Below, one piece after another: positions 16,473-24,080 of a stretch of DNA of 64,000 nucleotides. The DNA comes from JAXDTI01 sp034090045. GTDB lineage: Bacteria > Actinomycetota > Actinomycetes > Actinomycetales > Actinomycetaceae. Position 1 is the first letter of the stretch, and every line of letters starts with the position of its first letter. The notes under the pieces were generated by a model that worked only from the letters and a program-made list of their open reading frames with translations, had not been told where the DNA came from and searched no databases. The translations under genes were made by a program, and so were the position numbers. Where the stretch lies: NCBI GenBank assembly GCA_034090045.1, contig JAXDTI010000003.1, forward strand, positions 337,232 through 401,231, read 5' to 3'.

Positions 16473-18059
16473 CTAGCCTGCTTCTCCGAGCTTTACCGGC
16501 TTAATTTCGCCCGGCAGTGGCGCATAGTGAGACGCGTAACCGTAGACGGCGAGGGTTTTAGCGAGCGTAGAAATGTCCTCGTCTTGTAGGCGCAGCGGCG
16601 CTCCTGCCTGCTCGGCGATCACGATTGCCTCTTTGGCGTAGGCGGCCATGTGGTCACCTTCCCAACCTGGGACGCGTTGAATGTTGAATGCGCCGATCGT
16701 TGCGGCACCGGCGACCTGTAGCTGGACGGTACCGAGCTTATCGTCTGGCGCGCCTACGAGCTGTAGGGCTTTCGCGTTCTTATCCAAGTCCTTGATCGCT
16801 TTGAATACCGATGGTGAGACGAGTATCCCATCGAATACTTCTGGCACCTGATCGTAGGAATCATCTATTTCTAGAAGCAGGTCTGTTAAAGATTCGACGG
16901 TGAGAGCAGTGAGCCCGCCTGCGAGTTCGATGCTTGCGGTTTTCTCGTTGTCTGTTACGGTCTGTTGGAATAGTTCACGGGTTGCCGTCTCGATACCGAC
17001 AGCATACTCATAGGCCATTCGCGTGAAAATGTCATCCAGGATTGAGATATCGCTGATGCGTTCCACGTATTGCCGAGAGATCGGCCCGGACTGGCCGCCG
17101 TAAGTGTTTATGGGTGCCGATTTCACTGTCCACGTGCCGGGCAGCCCGCTTGTGAGGGGATCGAGTTCTTTAACCTGTTTAGCGGTCTTCAGCGTGTGGT
17201 CTTCGTTATATACCGCGTATTCGCTGGTAAGCCCGGATGCGGGCAAGGTTTTACGCGTGAACAGGTTGGTGATGCGTTGTTTAGCTTGCATTCGTTTCAC
17301 CAGGGTTCCCAGCCAGTTCGGATTCTGCTGATAATCGGCGCTGGTGCCGGTTGCCTCACGGTTATACAGGTCAACAGCGCGAGTCCGTTGGTCTTCGTCT
17401 TTAGATACGAACGCGTGTACGAAATCGCCGTATGACCTGAATTCAGGTTCGGGGTTTGCGGTGGGTGCCGTGTTATCGGCGATTATCGCGAGGCGCCGCT
17501 CGATCGTTTCGACCGTGGCACGCAGCTCATCGACTACCCCGGTGTCTCTCTTTTTTTCTTCTGTTTCCGTAGTCATGATGTTTGTCCTTTCTGTGTCTAC
17601 GGTCATTTGGTTATTCCTGAAATCTGTGATTTTTGCGGCATCATAGGCGGGGAATTCAACTATCGAGAATTCGCGGGCAAAAACGTGTGTCCATGTGATT
17701 CGGTCTTCACTGTCAACGCTGTATGTGTCGGGTTCGAAACCTATAGACATGCGTGTGAGTGCCCCGTCTTTCACGAGCTGCCACACGTCACGGCCGAGTT
17801 GAGTGTCAGAGATCCGGGCCGTGATCTGATAGCCGTCGTCAGTGTCCTCGCCGCCTGTAATGATGCCGATAGGGTCACTGTGTCCGTAGCGCAGGATCGG
17901 TGACTCGGAGAGTTCGACGCTGCCGAGGTCGAAACGCTCCCAGTAGCCGGGCATTATTTCGGTGTATTCGTCTGTGTACGGCACACCTAGCGCGGTGATT
18001 TCGCGTGCCTCGGTGTCGGTGGCGCGAAATTGGATTTCGCGGGTTTCAAGGTTAGACAT
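16473..18059 (-). CDS. Fused prohead protease and HK97-type major capsid protein
   Basis: 528 aa from the ATG at 18059 (GAGG 6 nt upstream; a GTG at 18071 is a weaker alternative). Residues 1 to about 145 are an S78-type prohead protease: Y-G-H-S-D-P carries the catalytic His and T-R-M-S-I-G-F the Ser. A helical, charged segment (about 162-200, E-L-R-A-T-V-E-T-I-E-R-R-L) corresponds to the delta/scaffold domain, and the rest is an HK97 capsid fold (R-S-Y-G-D-F, then L-T-S-E-Y-A-V-Y, later V-L-V-S-P-S-V-F). In frame at 17576 is an ATG with AAAGGA 8 nt upstream, so free capsid precursor could also be made. Overlaps the portal gene end by 8 nt. Confidence 0.93.
   Translation of the reverse strand: MSNLETREIQFRATDTEAREITALGVPYTDEYTEIMPGYWERFDLGSVELSESPILRYGHSDPIGIITGGEDTDDGYQITARISDTQLGRDVWQLVKDGALTRMSIGFEPDTYSVDSEDRITWTHVFAREFSIVEFPAYDAAKITDFRNNQMTVDTERTNIMTTETEEKKRDTGVVDELRATVETIERRLAIIADNTAPTANPEPEFRSYGDFVHAFVSKDEDQRTRAVDLYNREATGTSADYQQNPNWLGTLVKRMQAKQRITNLFTRKTLPASGLTSEYAVYNEDHTLKTAKQVKELDPLTSGLPGTWTVKSAPINTYGGQSGPISRQYVERISDISILDDIFTRMAYEYAVGIETATRELFQQTVTDNEKTASIELAGGLTALTVESLTDLLLEIDDSYDQVPEVFDGILVSPSVFKAIKDLDKNAKALQLVGAPDDKLGTVQLQVAGAATIGAFNIQRVPGWEGDHMAAYAKEAIVIAEQAGAPLRLQDEDISTLAKTLAVYGYASHYAPLPGEIKPVKLGEAG
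17576..17590 (-). promoter_or_regulatory. Internal ribosome binding site and start inside the protease-capsid gene
   Basis: AAAGGA (17590 to 17585 on the minus strand), 8-nt spacer, ATG at 17576 (residue 162 of the fusion), exactly at the boundary between the protease and the delta domain. Spacing is ideal, so independent translation of capsid subunits is plausible; this is inference from sequence. Confidence 0.6.
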
Positions 18060-19254
18060 TGACGGCCTCACTATCTGCCGGTTGTGGAGTGATTGGGTTT
18101 TCGAGCGGCGGCAGCCCCTCGATCTCGCGCACCTCGTTGACGGTTATAAACCCGGCGGCGAGCGCGATTTGGTGCGCCTGGTAGCGCTGAACGGTGGAAG
18201 TGCGCAGCAGGCCCTCGAAATTGAACCGGACTTTTTGACCCCGAACTGTGAACCGGCTTAACGCTTCCTCGATTTTCCGCGTGTACTGCGTGAGCGTGTA
18301 GGTGACGAAGTTCTGCGCCTCGGTGGTGGCGTTCTCGTATGTCAGGCTGGATCCGGACATTGCTGCGCCGAGCATTCGCGGCGGAATACCGAACAGCGAC
18401 GCGATAGTAGCGGTGTCGTACTGGCGCGCCTCAATCCATTGGGCATCTTTGGGTGCGATACCGAGCGGGCTGTAACTGAAGCCGTTGCCGAGCACTTTGA
18501 TATGTGACGGGTTAGCGGTCATGTCGCGCGGATGACCGTTATTGTCTAGTTCGTTCCATGAGTTCCGGGCGGCTAGTGCGTCTTCTGCCGTTATAGCCTG
18601 TGTAGCGGAGAGTATGCCGGCGGGCTGTCCGGAGCGGTCGAAATAGTGAGCAGCGAAATTTCTGGTATCTAGTATGCCGGCGAGTTCTTCGCGGGCGGCT
18701 TGGATCGGCCCCACGCCTAGCAGACGGCCGGGCGGGCACAGCAGTGCGAGATGCGCTACATGCTGGCGGCGGTATGTTTTACCGTCAATCGAATATACAG
18801 GTTCTCCGCGTTTCTCATCCCATGAGATGCCAACCAGGTCGGGATTCAGTACTCGCAGGGCGGCCGGTGAACCGTCTAAATCGCCGATGGTGATAAAAAA
18901 GGCGTTGCCGCGTAGCGCCATTGATGTTACCAGCTGTTCGATGAAGTCGGAGCGGGAACCGGTGAGTGTCGGGTCTTTTATCAGGCTCGGGGTGTCTGCC
19001 TCACTTAGTTTCGAGCCGTTCCTCTCCACATATAGCGGTAACTGTGAAATAGTGCTTGCAAGTATCGTGACTGCCCGATAAACGGACGGGAGCGAAAGGG
19101 CAGCCGGTACGGTCACGGCGCGGTCAGCGTTCAGTCGGGCTACCTGGTCACTGATTCTGCCTTCCGGGTTAACGGGGTGGGTGCCCGAAATTTCCGAGCG
19201 TACCAGAGTTTCAGCCCCTGTAGCACGGTTACGGAAAATATCGAGTAGTCCCAT
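18052..19254 (-). CDS. Phage portal protein (HK97 family)
   Basis: 400 aa. The N-terminal segment has A-L-S-L-P-S-V-Y-R-A-V-T-I-L-A-S-T-I-S-Q-L-P-L, the typical HK97-portal opening, followed by G-N-A-F-F and Y-T-I-D-like strands, and near the C-terminus L-T-Y-E-N-A-T-T-E-A-Q-N-F-V-T-Y-T-L. It forms the dodecameric DNA gate. The start region has no strong Shine-Dalgarno sequence; a tandem 10-bp repeat lies just upstream. Confidence 0.95.
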   Translation of the reverse strand: MGLLDIFRNRATGAETLVRSEISGTHPVNPEGRISDQVARLNADRAVTVPAALSLPSVYRAVTILASTISQLPLYVERNGSKLSEADTPSLIKDPTLTGSRSDFIEQLVTSMALRGNAFFITIGDLDGSPAALRVLNPDLVGISWDEKRGEPVYSIDGKTYRRQHVAHLALLCPPGRLLGVGPIQAAREELAGILDTRNFAAHYFDRSGQPAGILSATQAITAEDALAARNSWNELDNNGHPRDMTANPSHIKVLGNGFSYSPLGIAPKDAQWIEARQYDTATIASLFGIPPRMLGAAMSGSSLTYENATTEAQNFVTYTLTQYTRKIEEALSRFTVRGQKVRFNFEGLLRTSTVQRYQAHQIALAAGFITVNEVREIEGLPPLENPITPQPADSEAVNV

Positions 19255-19302
19255 ACCCGAAACATAACGGCGGGTACTTCACATCCCGGTAATTTGAGTG
19301 TG

Positions 19303-19344
19303 CAGGAGCGCTCAGGAGTACTCATAAGCGTTCAGGAGCGCTCA
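19303..19344. repeat. Four tandem 10-bp repeats upstream of the portal gene
   Basis: On the plus strand four units follow each other with a period of exactly 10 bp: CAGGAGCGCT, CAGGAGTACT, CATAAGCGTT, CAGGAGCGCT. They fill most of the 87-bp gap between the AlpA-like gene and the portal gene. The one-helical-turn period suggests a protein binding site on one DNA face. Confidence 0.8.
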
Positions 19345-19554
19345 CTGTTTCAGGTCGGTGCGGGCACCTCTCCCCGGTCGGGCTGCCTGCCAGGCGTCCA
19401 CCGTTTCCGGCAACCACCCGTATTTAGCGCCGCGTCCGTATCCGATTTCGGCGTCTGGTTCTGGTAGGCGGTGCTCTGACTGGTATTTACGCGCAGTTGT
19501 CGGCGTGATACCTACGCGGCGAGCGAGTCCGGCCAGGGACAGGTATTTAATCAT
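19342..19554 (-). CDS. Small helix-turn-helix protein (excisionase/AlpA-MerR type)
   Basis: 70 aa. Y-L-S-L-A-G-L-A-R-R-V-G-I-T-P-T-T-A-R-K-Y forms a winged helix-turn-helix of the AlpA/excisionase type, then the wing (K-Y-G-W-L-P-E-T-V-D-A-W) and a basic tail. It lies in the packaging region between portal and terminase rather than near int. Together with the adjacent tandem repeats it could regulate late genes or act in packaging. Its ATG follows the stop of the 53-aa gene directly (TAAATG). Confidence 0.75.
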   Translation of the reverse strand: MIKYLSLAGLARRVGITPTTARKYQSEHRLPEPDAEIGYGRGAKYGWLPETVDAWQAARPGRGARTDLKQ

Positions 19555-19716
19555 TTATTTCTCTTTCCGGTTGATTACTGCATACAGGGTATAGGCACCA
19601 AAAGTAAACGCGACCAGTCCGAGCGCGAGCGCTACCGGTTCAGGTATATTCAGGCGCGGATACGCCAGGCCGATAGCCAGGGCAGCTATCCCTGTGTAAA
19701 ACTCTGGTTTATTCAT
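19555..19716 (-). CDS. Small phage membrane protein, 53 aa
   Basis: Short open frame starting N-K-P-E-F-Y-T-G-I-A-A-L-A-I-G-L and ending N-R-K-E-K. Two hydrophobic stretches (about residues 8-20 and 29-47) and a basic end. Its stop codon is immediately followed by the ATG of the HTH gene, so translation is probably coupled. A TACATT hexamer 7 nt before the ATG and absence of a Shine-Dalgarno sequence suggest a leaderless start. Function unknown. Confidence 0.6.
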   Translation of the reverse strand: MNKPEFYTGIAALAIGLAYPRLNIPEPVALALGLVAFTFGAYTLYAVINRKEK

Positions 19717-19736
19717 ATTGTTTAATGTAGGCTAGA

Positions 19737-19768
19737 GGTTGCCCCGGAGCTTTCGCCCCGGAGCAACC
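19737..19768. terminator. Strong GC-rich hairpin between two small phage genes
   Basis: A 14-bp stem closed by a GAAA tetraloop in minus-strand RNA, with two G-U pairs (arms GGTTGCTCCGGGGC and GCTCCGGGGCAACC). It starts 7 bp after the stop of the 30-aa gene. No T-run follows, so it may attenuate, protect the 3' end, or act as a structured RNA rather than terminate fully. Confidence 0.65.
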
Positions 19769-19775
19769 GTTTAGG

Positions 19776-19868
19776 TTATTTCTTACGGTGTCGGATTGCT
19801 GCTATCAGGGCTGCTATCCCAGTTAGCAGCGTTCCGATTCCGATCAGTAAGTTTCCTAGCCATTCCAT
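19776..19868 (-). CDS. Small phage membrane peptide, 30 aa
   Basis: Short frame M-E-W-L-G-N-L-L-I-G-I-G ... R-H-R-K-K: one membrane helix followed by a basic cytosolic end. AGGGGGTG 4 nt upstream is a strong ribosome binding site, which makes real translation likely despite the length. It lies between a large inverted repeat and a strong hairpin. Function unknown; small toxin-like or holin-like peptides have this design. Confidence 0.6.
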   Translation of the reverse strand: MEWLGNLLIGIGTLLTGIAALIAAIRHRKK

Positions 19869-19889
19869 TTTTCACCCCCTTTCTGCTTA

Positions 19890-19950
19890 CACAAACAACT
19901 ATACCCTATCGACTTACATTTTAAAAGTTGATAGGGTATAGTTGTTTGTG
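19890..19950. repeat. 25-bp inverted repeat (stem-loop) in the phage packaging region
   Basis: Arms 19890-19914 and 19926-19950 are complementary over 25 bp with a single non-Watson-Crick position (G19911 opposite T19929), separated by 11 nt. The arms begin CACAAACAACTATACCCTA. It lies 8 bp beyond the stop of the large terminase gene, before the 30-aa gene. No T-run. Confidence 0.9.
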
Positions 19951-19957
19951 GTGTCTG

Positions 19958-21397
19958 TCACACTAGTATTAGTGGCGGTTCGGCTGCTTGCTCGTGAGTT
20001 AGCCCATAGACTGCTACGGATGCGGCTATGATTGCTGCCGGGTCAGTTTCGGATTTCGCGCGGTCTATGGTTACGGCTCCGTTGTAGGTGCGTGTTACTG
20101 CGCCGGCTGCGGATTCAGTGAGAATGTCGGAATGGTCATGGTGCAGGGTGTGGGTGTCTGCGGCGGCTTCGATTAGTGCGGCATCGGCAGCGTGGCGTTG
20201 TTTTATTTTGATTGGCTCAAATTCGATTTCGGCGGCGGTCATTAGGTCTATGGCGCGGGCGTTCACTTGGGAATCGTCTATGAGGATGCGGGTATCGGGG
20301 TGTGCTTCGATTACTTGCTGGAGGGCGGCGGGTATCCAGTTGAGCAGGCGTGCCGATTGAACTATGGCTATTGCCGGGTCTCCGGTGTCGGTTGCCCAGG
20401 CTGCGATGATTACGGCACTGTTGGTTCTTCCGGAAGTTTCTACTGCTAAACATATTGTTTCTGGCACTTCCCCGCTGTCAGGGAGTTTATTGAAGTCTGG
20501 GAATAAGGCGGTATCTTCGGTTGTCGTTAGACGGTTGCAGTATGCGCGTTCCCATTCTCCGGGCGCTACCGGCCAAAGGTCTGAGAAGTCTCGGCGGAGC
20601 GTGTTCAGGGATTGGGTGTTACCGAGCGCCGGGTGAAACGTCTCCCACAGGGTTTCGTCTGTGGGGTCGAGGCCGTCCCCTAGCGACCATTCGAAATATG
20701 CAAGCGATTCGCGGGTACCGGCACGCCCGGCATCTACAAGATCGTTGAGATATTCGGATTTCATTGTGCCCATGGTCGAGAGGTTCCATATTTGGGCATT
20801 GTCTCCCAAGGTCGATTGTGCTGGTCGGATAGCACCTAATAGTTCTTGCCCTTCCTCGCGTGAGAGCGTCCATACTTCATCGTTAACGACCAGGATAGGA
20901 GTTTTTGAGTGCATTGCCTCGGCTCCGCGCGTGAATCGCTGAAAAATTGAGCCGTTAGTGCCTTGAAATCCCTCGGTACCGTTTGAGCGTCGGAACTCGA
21001 AAGCTGCTCGCAGTTCTGATGTCCACGCGGTAGCGTACTCCGAGCCGAGTTTTTTCATGAAATCGCCCGCGTACTGGCCGGTTTGCGCCGAAAAATATAT
21101 TTGACTCAAAGGATTCAGCAACGCCCGGTATATACATAGCGGCGCTATTAGCGTGGTTTTCCCTGATTGTCTCGGCACCGTGATCAGTACTTCTCGATAG
21201 AGGTAATGTCTATTCCCGCTGTTATCGGTTTCGTATTGGGTGGCTGCCGCTATTACCCGTTTTTGCCACGGCTGTAGAATGTAGCCCATCAGGGCGGCGA
21301 CACCAGATATTTCTACTAGCTCGTTACGGTATGCCGGATCTGGTTTTGGCGCATAGCGTGGCGGTGGGTCTGCTTCCCATTTACGCATTTCAGGCAT
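19958..21397 (-). CDS. terL: Terminase large subunit
   Basis: 479 aa. Walker A V-P-R-Q-S-G-K-T and Walker B I-L-V-V-N-D-E-V-W define the packaging ATPase (N-terminal half), preceded by the adenine-binding L-Q-P-W-Q region. The nuclease half shows C-L-A-V-E-T-S-G-R and later L-I-D-D-S-Q-V with metal-binding acids. It cuts and packages phage DNA with the small subunit, whose gene overlaps its start by 8 nt. Confidence 0.95.
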   Translation of the reverse strand: MPEMRKWEADPPPRYAPKPDPAYRNELVEISGVAALMGYILQPWQKRVIAAATQYETDNSGNRHYLYREVLITVPRQSGKTTLIAPLCIYRALLNPLSQIYFSAQTGQYAGDFMKKLGSEYATAWTSELRAAFEFRRSNGTEGFQGTNGSIFQRFTRGAEAMHSKTPILVVNDEVWTLSREEGQELLGAIRPAQSTLGDNAQIWNLSTMGTMKSEYLNDLVDAGRAGTRESLAYFEWSLGDGLDPTDETLWETFHPALGNTQSLNTLRRDFSDLWPVAPGEWERAYCNRLTTTEDTALFPDFNKLPDSGEVPETICLAVETSGRTNSAVIIAAWATDTGDPAIAIVQSARLLNWIPAALQQVIEAHPDTRILIDDSQVNARAIDLMTAAEIEFEPIKIKQRHAADAALIEAAADTHTLHHDHSDILTESAAGAVTRTYNGAVTIDRAKSETDPAAIIAASVAVYGLTHEQAAEPPLILV

Positions 21398-21728
21398 TGC
21401 TAGTGACCAGCTTTAACACGCGCTCGGATTCAGATGTTTCAACGTTGCCGATATTGGTTTCTTTAACTCGTTCGTTTAAGGCTTGCAGTACTGCCAGATA
21501 GGTTTTCAGAATGGCTGCTCGCCCGCTCGCCGCGTCATCGCTGGTTATTTCATCAACTGATCGGGCTGCACGTACCACTAAATCGCATATAGCGGAGTCC
21601 GCACCAGTTAATATGCCCTTATCGCGGTAATACTGTATCGTTTTTAACGCTAAACGCTCGGATTGTTTAATATCTCGCCAAATTTCAAACAATTCTCCCT
21701 GGTTATCACATTGTTTCTGTTCACTCAT
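21390..21728 (-). CDS. Probable terminase small subunit
   Basis: 112 aa, helical and acidic at the start, with the segment V-R-A-A-R-S-V-D-E-I-T and a Glu-rich C-terminus. Its identity rests on position: directly upstream of and overlapping the large terminase gene, next to an HNH endonuclease, the order seen in many cos-type actinophages and other HK97-like phages. No clear DNA-binding motif seen by eye. Confidence 0.75.
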   Translation of the reverse strand: MSEQKQCDNQGELFEIWRDIKQSERLALKTIQYYRDKGILTGADSAICDLVVRAARSVDEITSDDAASGRAAILKTYLAVLQALNERVKETNIGNVETSESERVLKLVTSNA

Positions 21729-21865
21729 TTTCCCTGTCCACGCTCCTTTTTGCCGGTTTTTTTAGGTAGAAAGTGGGGAGATTTCAGTATGGGGGGCGTG
21801 AAGTGTACCGAGCCTCACATTTCCTAAAAAAACGCGCATTGTTACATTCTTTAGAAACGTTGTGT
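21729..21865. other. 137-bp non-coding region, candidate cos/packaging site
   Basis: Non-coding gap between HNH and the small terminase. It carries a perfect 11-bp inverted repeat, GTTTTTTTAGG (21756-21766) and CCTAAAAAAAC (21823-21833), flanking a G-rich segment with GTGGGGAG and GGGGGGCGTG. Cos sites of HNH-containing phages usually lie exactly here. Assignment is by position and structure only. Confidence 0.45.
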
Positions 21866-22165
21866 TCATGATGTAAACGCATCGATGTTGTTGACACACT
21901 TCACTGGTAAAGGCTTCAAGCTGCGAGAACCACGACGTGAGTTACAGCTATGATGAGCTGGCGCCAGGTTATCGAGCGTGTGGCTACCACCTTTTGACAC
22001 CGGCACAAGATGATCCAGTGTTAACTCTTCCCTGTGGTCTGGTGTGCCTGGTCGTATTGGTCCGCCGCACAGATGACATCTCCATCCATCACGAGCTAAC
22101 ACCTGCCACATTAACCGGCGGCGGATACGCGGCGACACATCATGCCAAGCCACATACCGCCTCAT
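21866..22165 (-). CDS. Phage HNH endonuclease
   Basis: 99 aa. C-H-L-C-G-G ... L-D-H-L-V-P-V-S-K-G-G ... N-L-A-P-A-H-H-S-C-N-S-R-R-G is a complete HNH motif with two zinc-binding Cys pairs. In HK97-like phages an HNH protein next to terminase helps cos cleavage and packaging, and the genome position here agrees. It overlaps the stop of the excisionase-like gene by 4 nt (ATGA). Confidence 0.92.
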   Translation of the reverse strand: MRRYVAWHDVSPRIRRRLMWQVLARDGWRCHLCGGPIRPGTPDHREELTLDHLVPVSKGGSHTLDNLAPAHHSCNSRRGSRSLKPLPVKCVNNIDAFTS

Positions 22166-22341
22166 CTCAGCTGCCTCTTCGCTAACCAGGCTCGCACATC
22201 ACCCGGCATATACCTGACTGAGCGCCCCAACCTGAGATACCGTGGCCCCTCACCCCTAACGCGATACCTGCGCAGCGTAGACACCGACAAACCACAAATT
22301 CTAGCAACCTGCGCCTCGGTCAACATCCCCGTAGCTTTCAT
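22162..22341 (-). CDS. Excisionase-like (AlpA/MerR-type) HTH protein, 59 aa
   Basis: Frame too short for usual ORF cut-offs. It reads M-K-A-T-G-M-L-T-E-A-Q-V-A-R-I-C-G-L, then S-T-L-R-R-Y-R, and G-P-R-Y-L-R-L-G-R-S-V-R-Y, followed by D-V-R-A-W-L-A-K-R: a complete winged helix-turn-helix of the excisionase family, with the usual wing. Both ends overlap neighbours by 4 nt (ATGA), so it is part of a tightly coupled early operon. It is the best excisionase (recombination directionality factor) candidate in the element. Confidence 0.82.
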   Translation of the reverse strand: MKATGMLTEAQVARICGLSVSTLRRYRVRGEGPRYLRLGRSVRYMPGDVRAWLAKRQLR

Positions 22342-23204
22342 CGCTTACCCTCCCGGTAACGACGTAAAGCCTCCCGCACCCGCTTACCCCCAGTAAACCC
22401 CTCGGCACCAGTAGCAGCCCAAGTATCAGCAAACCCCGCCGGAACATCATCCTCAATGTCCGTAAACGCAGGTAGCGGCTCGGTCTCCCGTGTAACCAAC
22501 TCCGGAACGTAACGCTTGTAATAGCACGGTAGCGGCTTACGCTTTACCCGCCGCTTCGGCTTCGAACCCGTCTGCACTACAGGTTTACCAGGTACAGCCC
22601 ACGTAGGAACTTCACCCATTACATTTCCTTTCTCTGATGAGCGCGCGCGACTAGCGCGCTCCGATTTATCAATCCCGGTCGAGTCACCCGGTGAGTCAGT
22701 CACGGAGTGACTCACCTTTAGGTGGTGAAGGGTGGGCTTTAAGTCCACACGCGAAACAGACTTTTCCCGCTTATAAGGCTGAATAATCGGTGCCCGGAAA
22801 GTCTGTTTTCTCTCCTGAAATGCCAGGTCGCGTTTCAACTCCCGCGCCGGTTTACACTTACGCCCCTGACGTATCCAACGCGCCAAAGTACCCTTACGCA
22901 CCTTAAACCAGCCCGGCAGAGGCCGCCCATGCAACACCAGACCCCGATTGTGAATAATCAGACCAGTAGGCTCTAGCAATGCGATACCACGCTGAACAGT
23001 ACGCACACTCACACCCATACAATCAGCTATCTGCCAATGCGTAATCTTGCCCTTAGCCGACAAATCAGGCAATAGTGCCGCCAAACCCTCAAGAACCGTG
23101 CGAGCCGCCGAATACTTCCGGCCAGCCAACCCCGGCCAACCCGCACGCTTATACGAACGCAACAAAGACGACAACGGCCACACAGCAGACGGATTATTCC
23201 CCAT
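22338..23204 (-). CDS. Phage winged-helix DNA-binding protein (possible replication initiator)
   Basis: 288 aa from the ATG at 23204, supported by GGAG 5 nt upstream; an earlier in-frame start at 23282 is less likely. Residues about 40-85 contain K-I-T-H-W-Q-I-A-D-C-M-G-V-S-V-R-T-V-Q-R, a helix-turn-helix like that of phage replication initiators (DnaD/RepA-type N-termini). The remainder is very basic and low in known motifs (K-P-K-R-R-V-K-R-K-P-L-P). Being the only sizeable early gene, it is the likeliest replication protein. Confidence 0.7.
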   Translation of the reverse strand: MGNNPSAVWPLSSLLRSYKRAGWPGLAGRKYSAARTVLEGLAALLPDLSAKGKITHWQIADCMGVSVRTVQRGIALLEPTGLIIHNRGLVLHGRPLPGWFKVRKGTLARWIRQGRKCKPARELKRDLAFQERKQTFRAPIIQPYKREKSVSRVDLKPTLHHLKVSHSVTDSPGDSTGIDKSERASRARSSEKGNVMGEVPTWAVPGKPVVQTGSKPKRRVKRKPLPCYYKRYVPELVTRETEPLPAFTDIEDDVPAGFADTWAATGAEGFTGGKRVREALRRYREGKR

Positions 23205-23289
23205 CAGAACTCCAAACTTCCTCGACAATCTCCCAAACATAAACAGCCAGCCCGAACACACCGAGCAAAAACAACAAACCAAAATTCAC
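23194..23289 (-). CDS. Possible 31-aa membrane peptide (GTG start)
   Basis: A frame starting at GTG 23289 reads N-F-G-L-L-F-L-L-G-V-F-G-L-A-V-Y-V and ends in an acidic tail; a G-rich stretch upstream could serve as ribosome binding site. It overlaps the start of the winged-helix gene by 11 nt, suggesting coupling. Short hydrophobic frames arise by chance, so this is tentative. Confidence 0.4.
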   Translation of the reverse strand: MNFGLLFLLGVFGLAVYVWEIVEEVWSSDGE

Positions 23290-23301
23290 TACCGCCCCCC
23301 C

Positions 23302-23547
23302 TTAACCGCTACTATGCGAAAATTCGCGACATATATCACAATGATTAAAATCCAGAGACGAGCGCAGCCAACCCTCACCAAGCGCCTCTAGACCATCCCT
23401 CAACTTTGAAACCTCAACACGGCAACACTCAGGCGCACGCCCCTCGGTCTCTTCCAACAACAAATCCAAGTAACAAAGAGCCAAACGATAAAACTTTGAC
23501 CCATCAAGCTGCCATTTAGGCAACTCACCCGAACCCCGCCTAGCCAT
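23302..23547 (-). CDS. Phage early protein, unknown
   Basis: 81 aa from the ATG at 23547 (an ATG 18 nt upstream is possible). Begins A-R-R-G-S-G-E-L-P-K-W and contains helical Leu-rich stretches and several Cys (C-Y-L, C-C, C-D-I-C). It overlaps the preceding gene by 8 nt. No family recognised. Confidence 0.6.
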   Translation of the reverse strand: MARRGSGELPKWQLDGSKFYRLALCYLDLLLEETEGRAPECCRVEVSKLRDGLEALGEGWLRSSLDFNHCDICREFSHSSG

Positions 23548-23830
23548 CAGCCTGCGCCCCGTCACGCTCGCAATAATCCTGAATAAAATCCGCTAACCGG
23601 TCTTTAGCGCCAAAGAAACGCATACCCGCCAAACCAAACTGTAAAATAAGCTCGGCAACGGTCTCCCTGTCCGCACCTTTACGGTTTTCACCAATCCAAT
23701 CGAGGAAATAATCACTGAAACCCTGAAAAGCATCAATCATCTCAAGCAGAAAACCCGCAGAAAGCGACGCATCAGCTTGATCAGCCTCATCAAACATCCC
23801 AGCAAAAGAATCAACACTAAAATCACTCAT
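23540..23830 (-). CDS. Phage early acidic protein, unknown
   Basis: 96 aa, strongly acidic and predicted helical (F-D-E-A-D-Q-A-D, then F-S-D-Y-F-L-D-W-I-G-E-N). Its ATG overlaps the end of the XRE regulator gene by 8 nt, so it is the second gene of the lytic early operon. Small acidic early proteins of phages often bind host factors, but nothing specific can be claimed. Confidence 0.65.
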   Translation of the reverse strand: MSDFSVDSFAGMFDEADQADASLSAGFLLEMIDAFQGFSDYFLDWIGENRKGADRETVAELILQFGLAGMRFFGAKDRLADFIQDYCERDGAQADG

Positions 23831-24080
23831 CAGCCGAACCTTTCATAATCCGAAACAAATCAACGGGCGAAATCACGCCGAGGTTTGCCAGCTGGCTCAC
23901 TTCATCTAGGGTCCAGCGCGTCTTATTGCTCATGCGCTGACTTGCCTTTTGCCGAGAAATCCCCATCTTGGTGCCTAGCTGCGCCAGATTTAGGCCGCTC
24001 TTGCTTAGGTATTCGCCGATTAAGGCAGATACTTCAGCGTAAATCTGTGCTGTATTTTGTATAGGTTTCTTTAACTGCAT
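23823..24080 (-). CDS. XRE-family regulator heading the lytic operon (Cro-like)
   Basis: 85 aa from the ATG at 24080. L-N-L-A-Q-L-G-T-K-M-G-I-S-R-Q-K-A-S-Q-R-M is a helix-turn-helix, followed by R-W-T-L-D-E-V-S-Q-L-A-N-L-G-V-I-S-P-V-D-L. The divergent plus-strand regulator has the parallel stretch N-W-R-L-E-E-L ... L-G-V-S-P-A-D-L, so the two are of one family. TATAGT on the minus strand (24092-24087) lies 6 nt before this ATG, indicating a leaderless start; an ATG 21 nt upstream lies too close to the promoter. First gene of the minus-strand early operon. Confidence 0.85.
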   Translation of the reverse strand: MQLKKPIQNTAQIYAEVSALIGEYLSKSGLNLAQLGTKMGISRQKASQRMSNKTRWTLDEVSQLANLGVISPVDLFRIMKGSADE

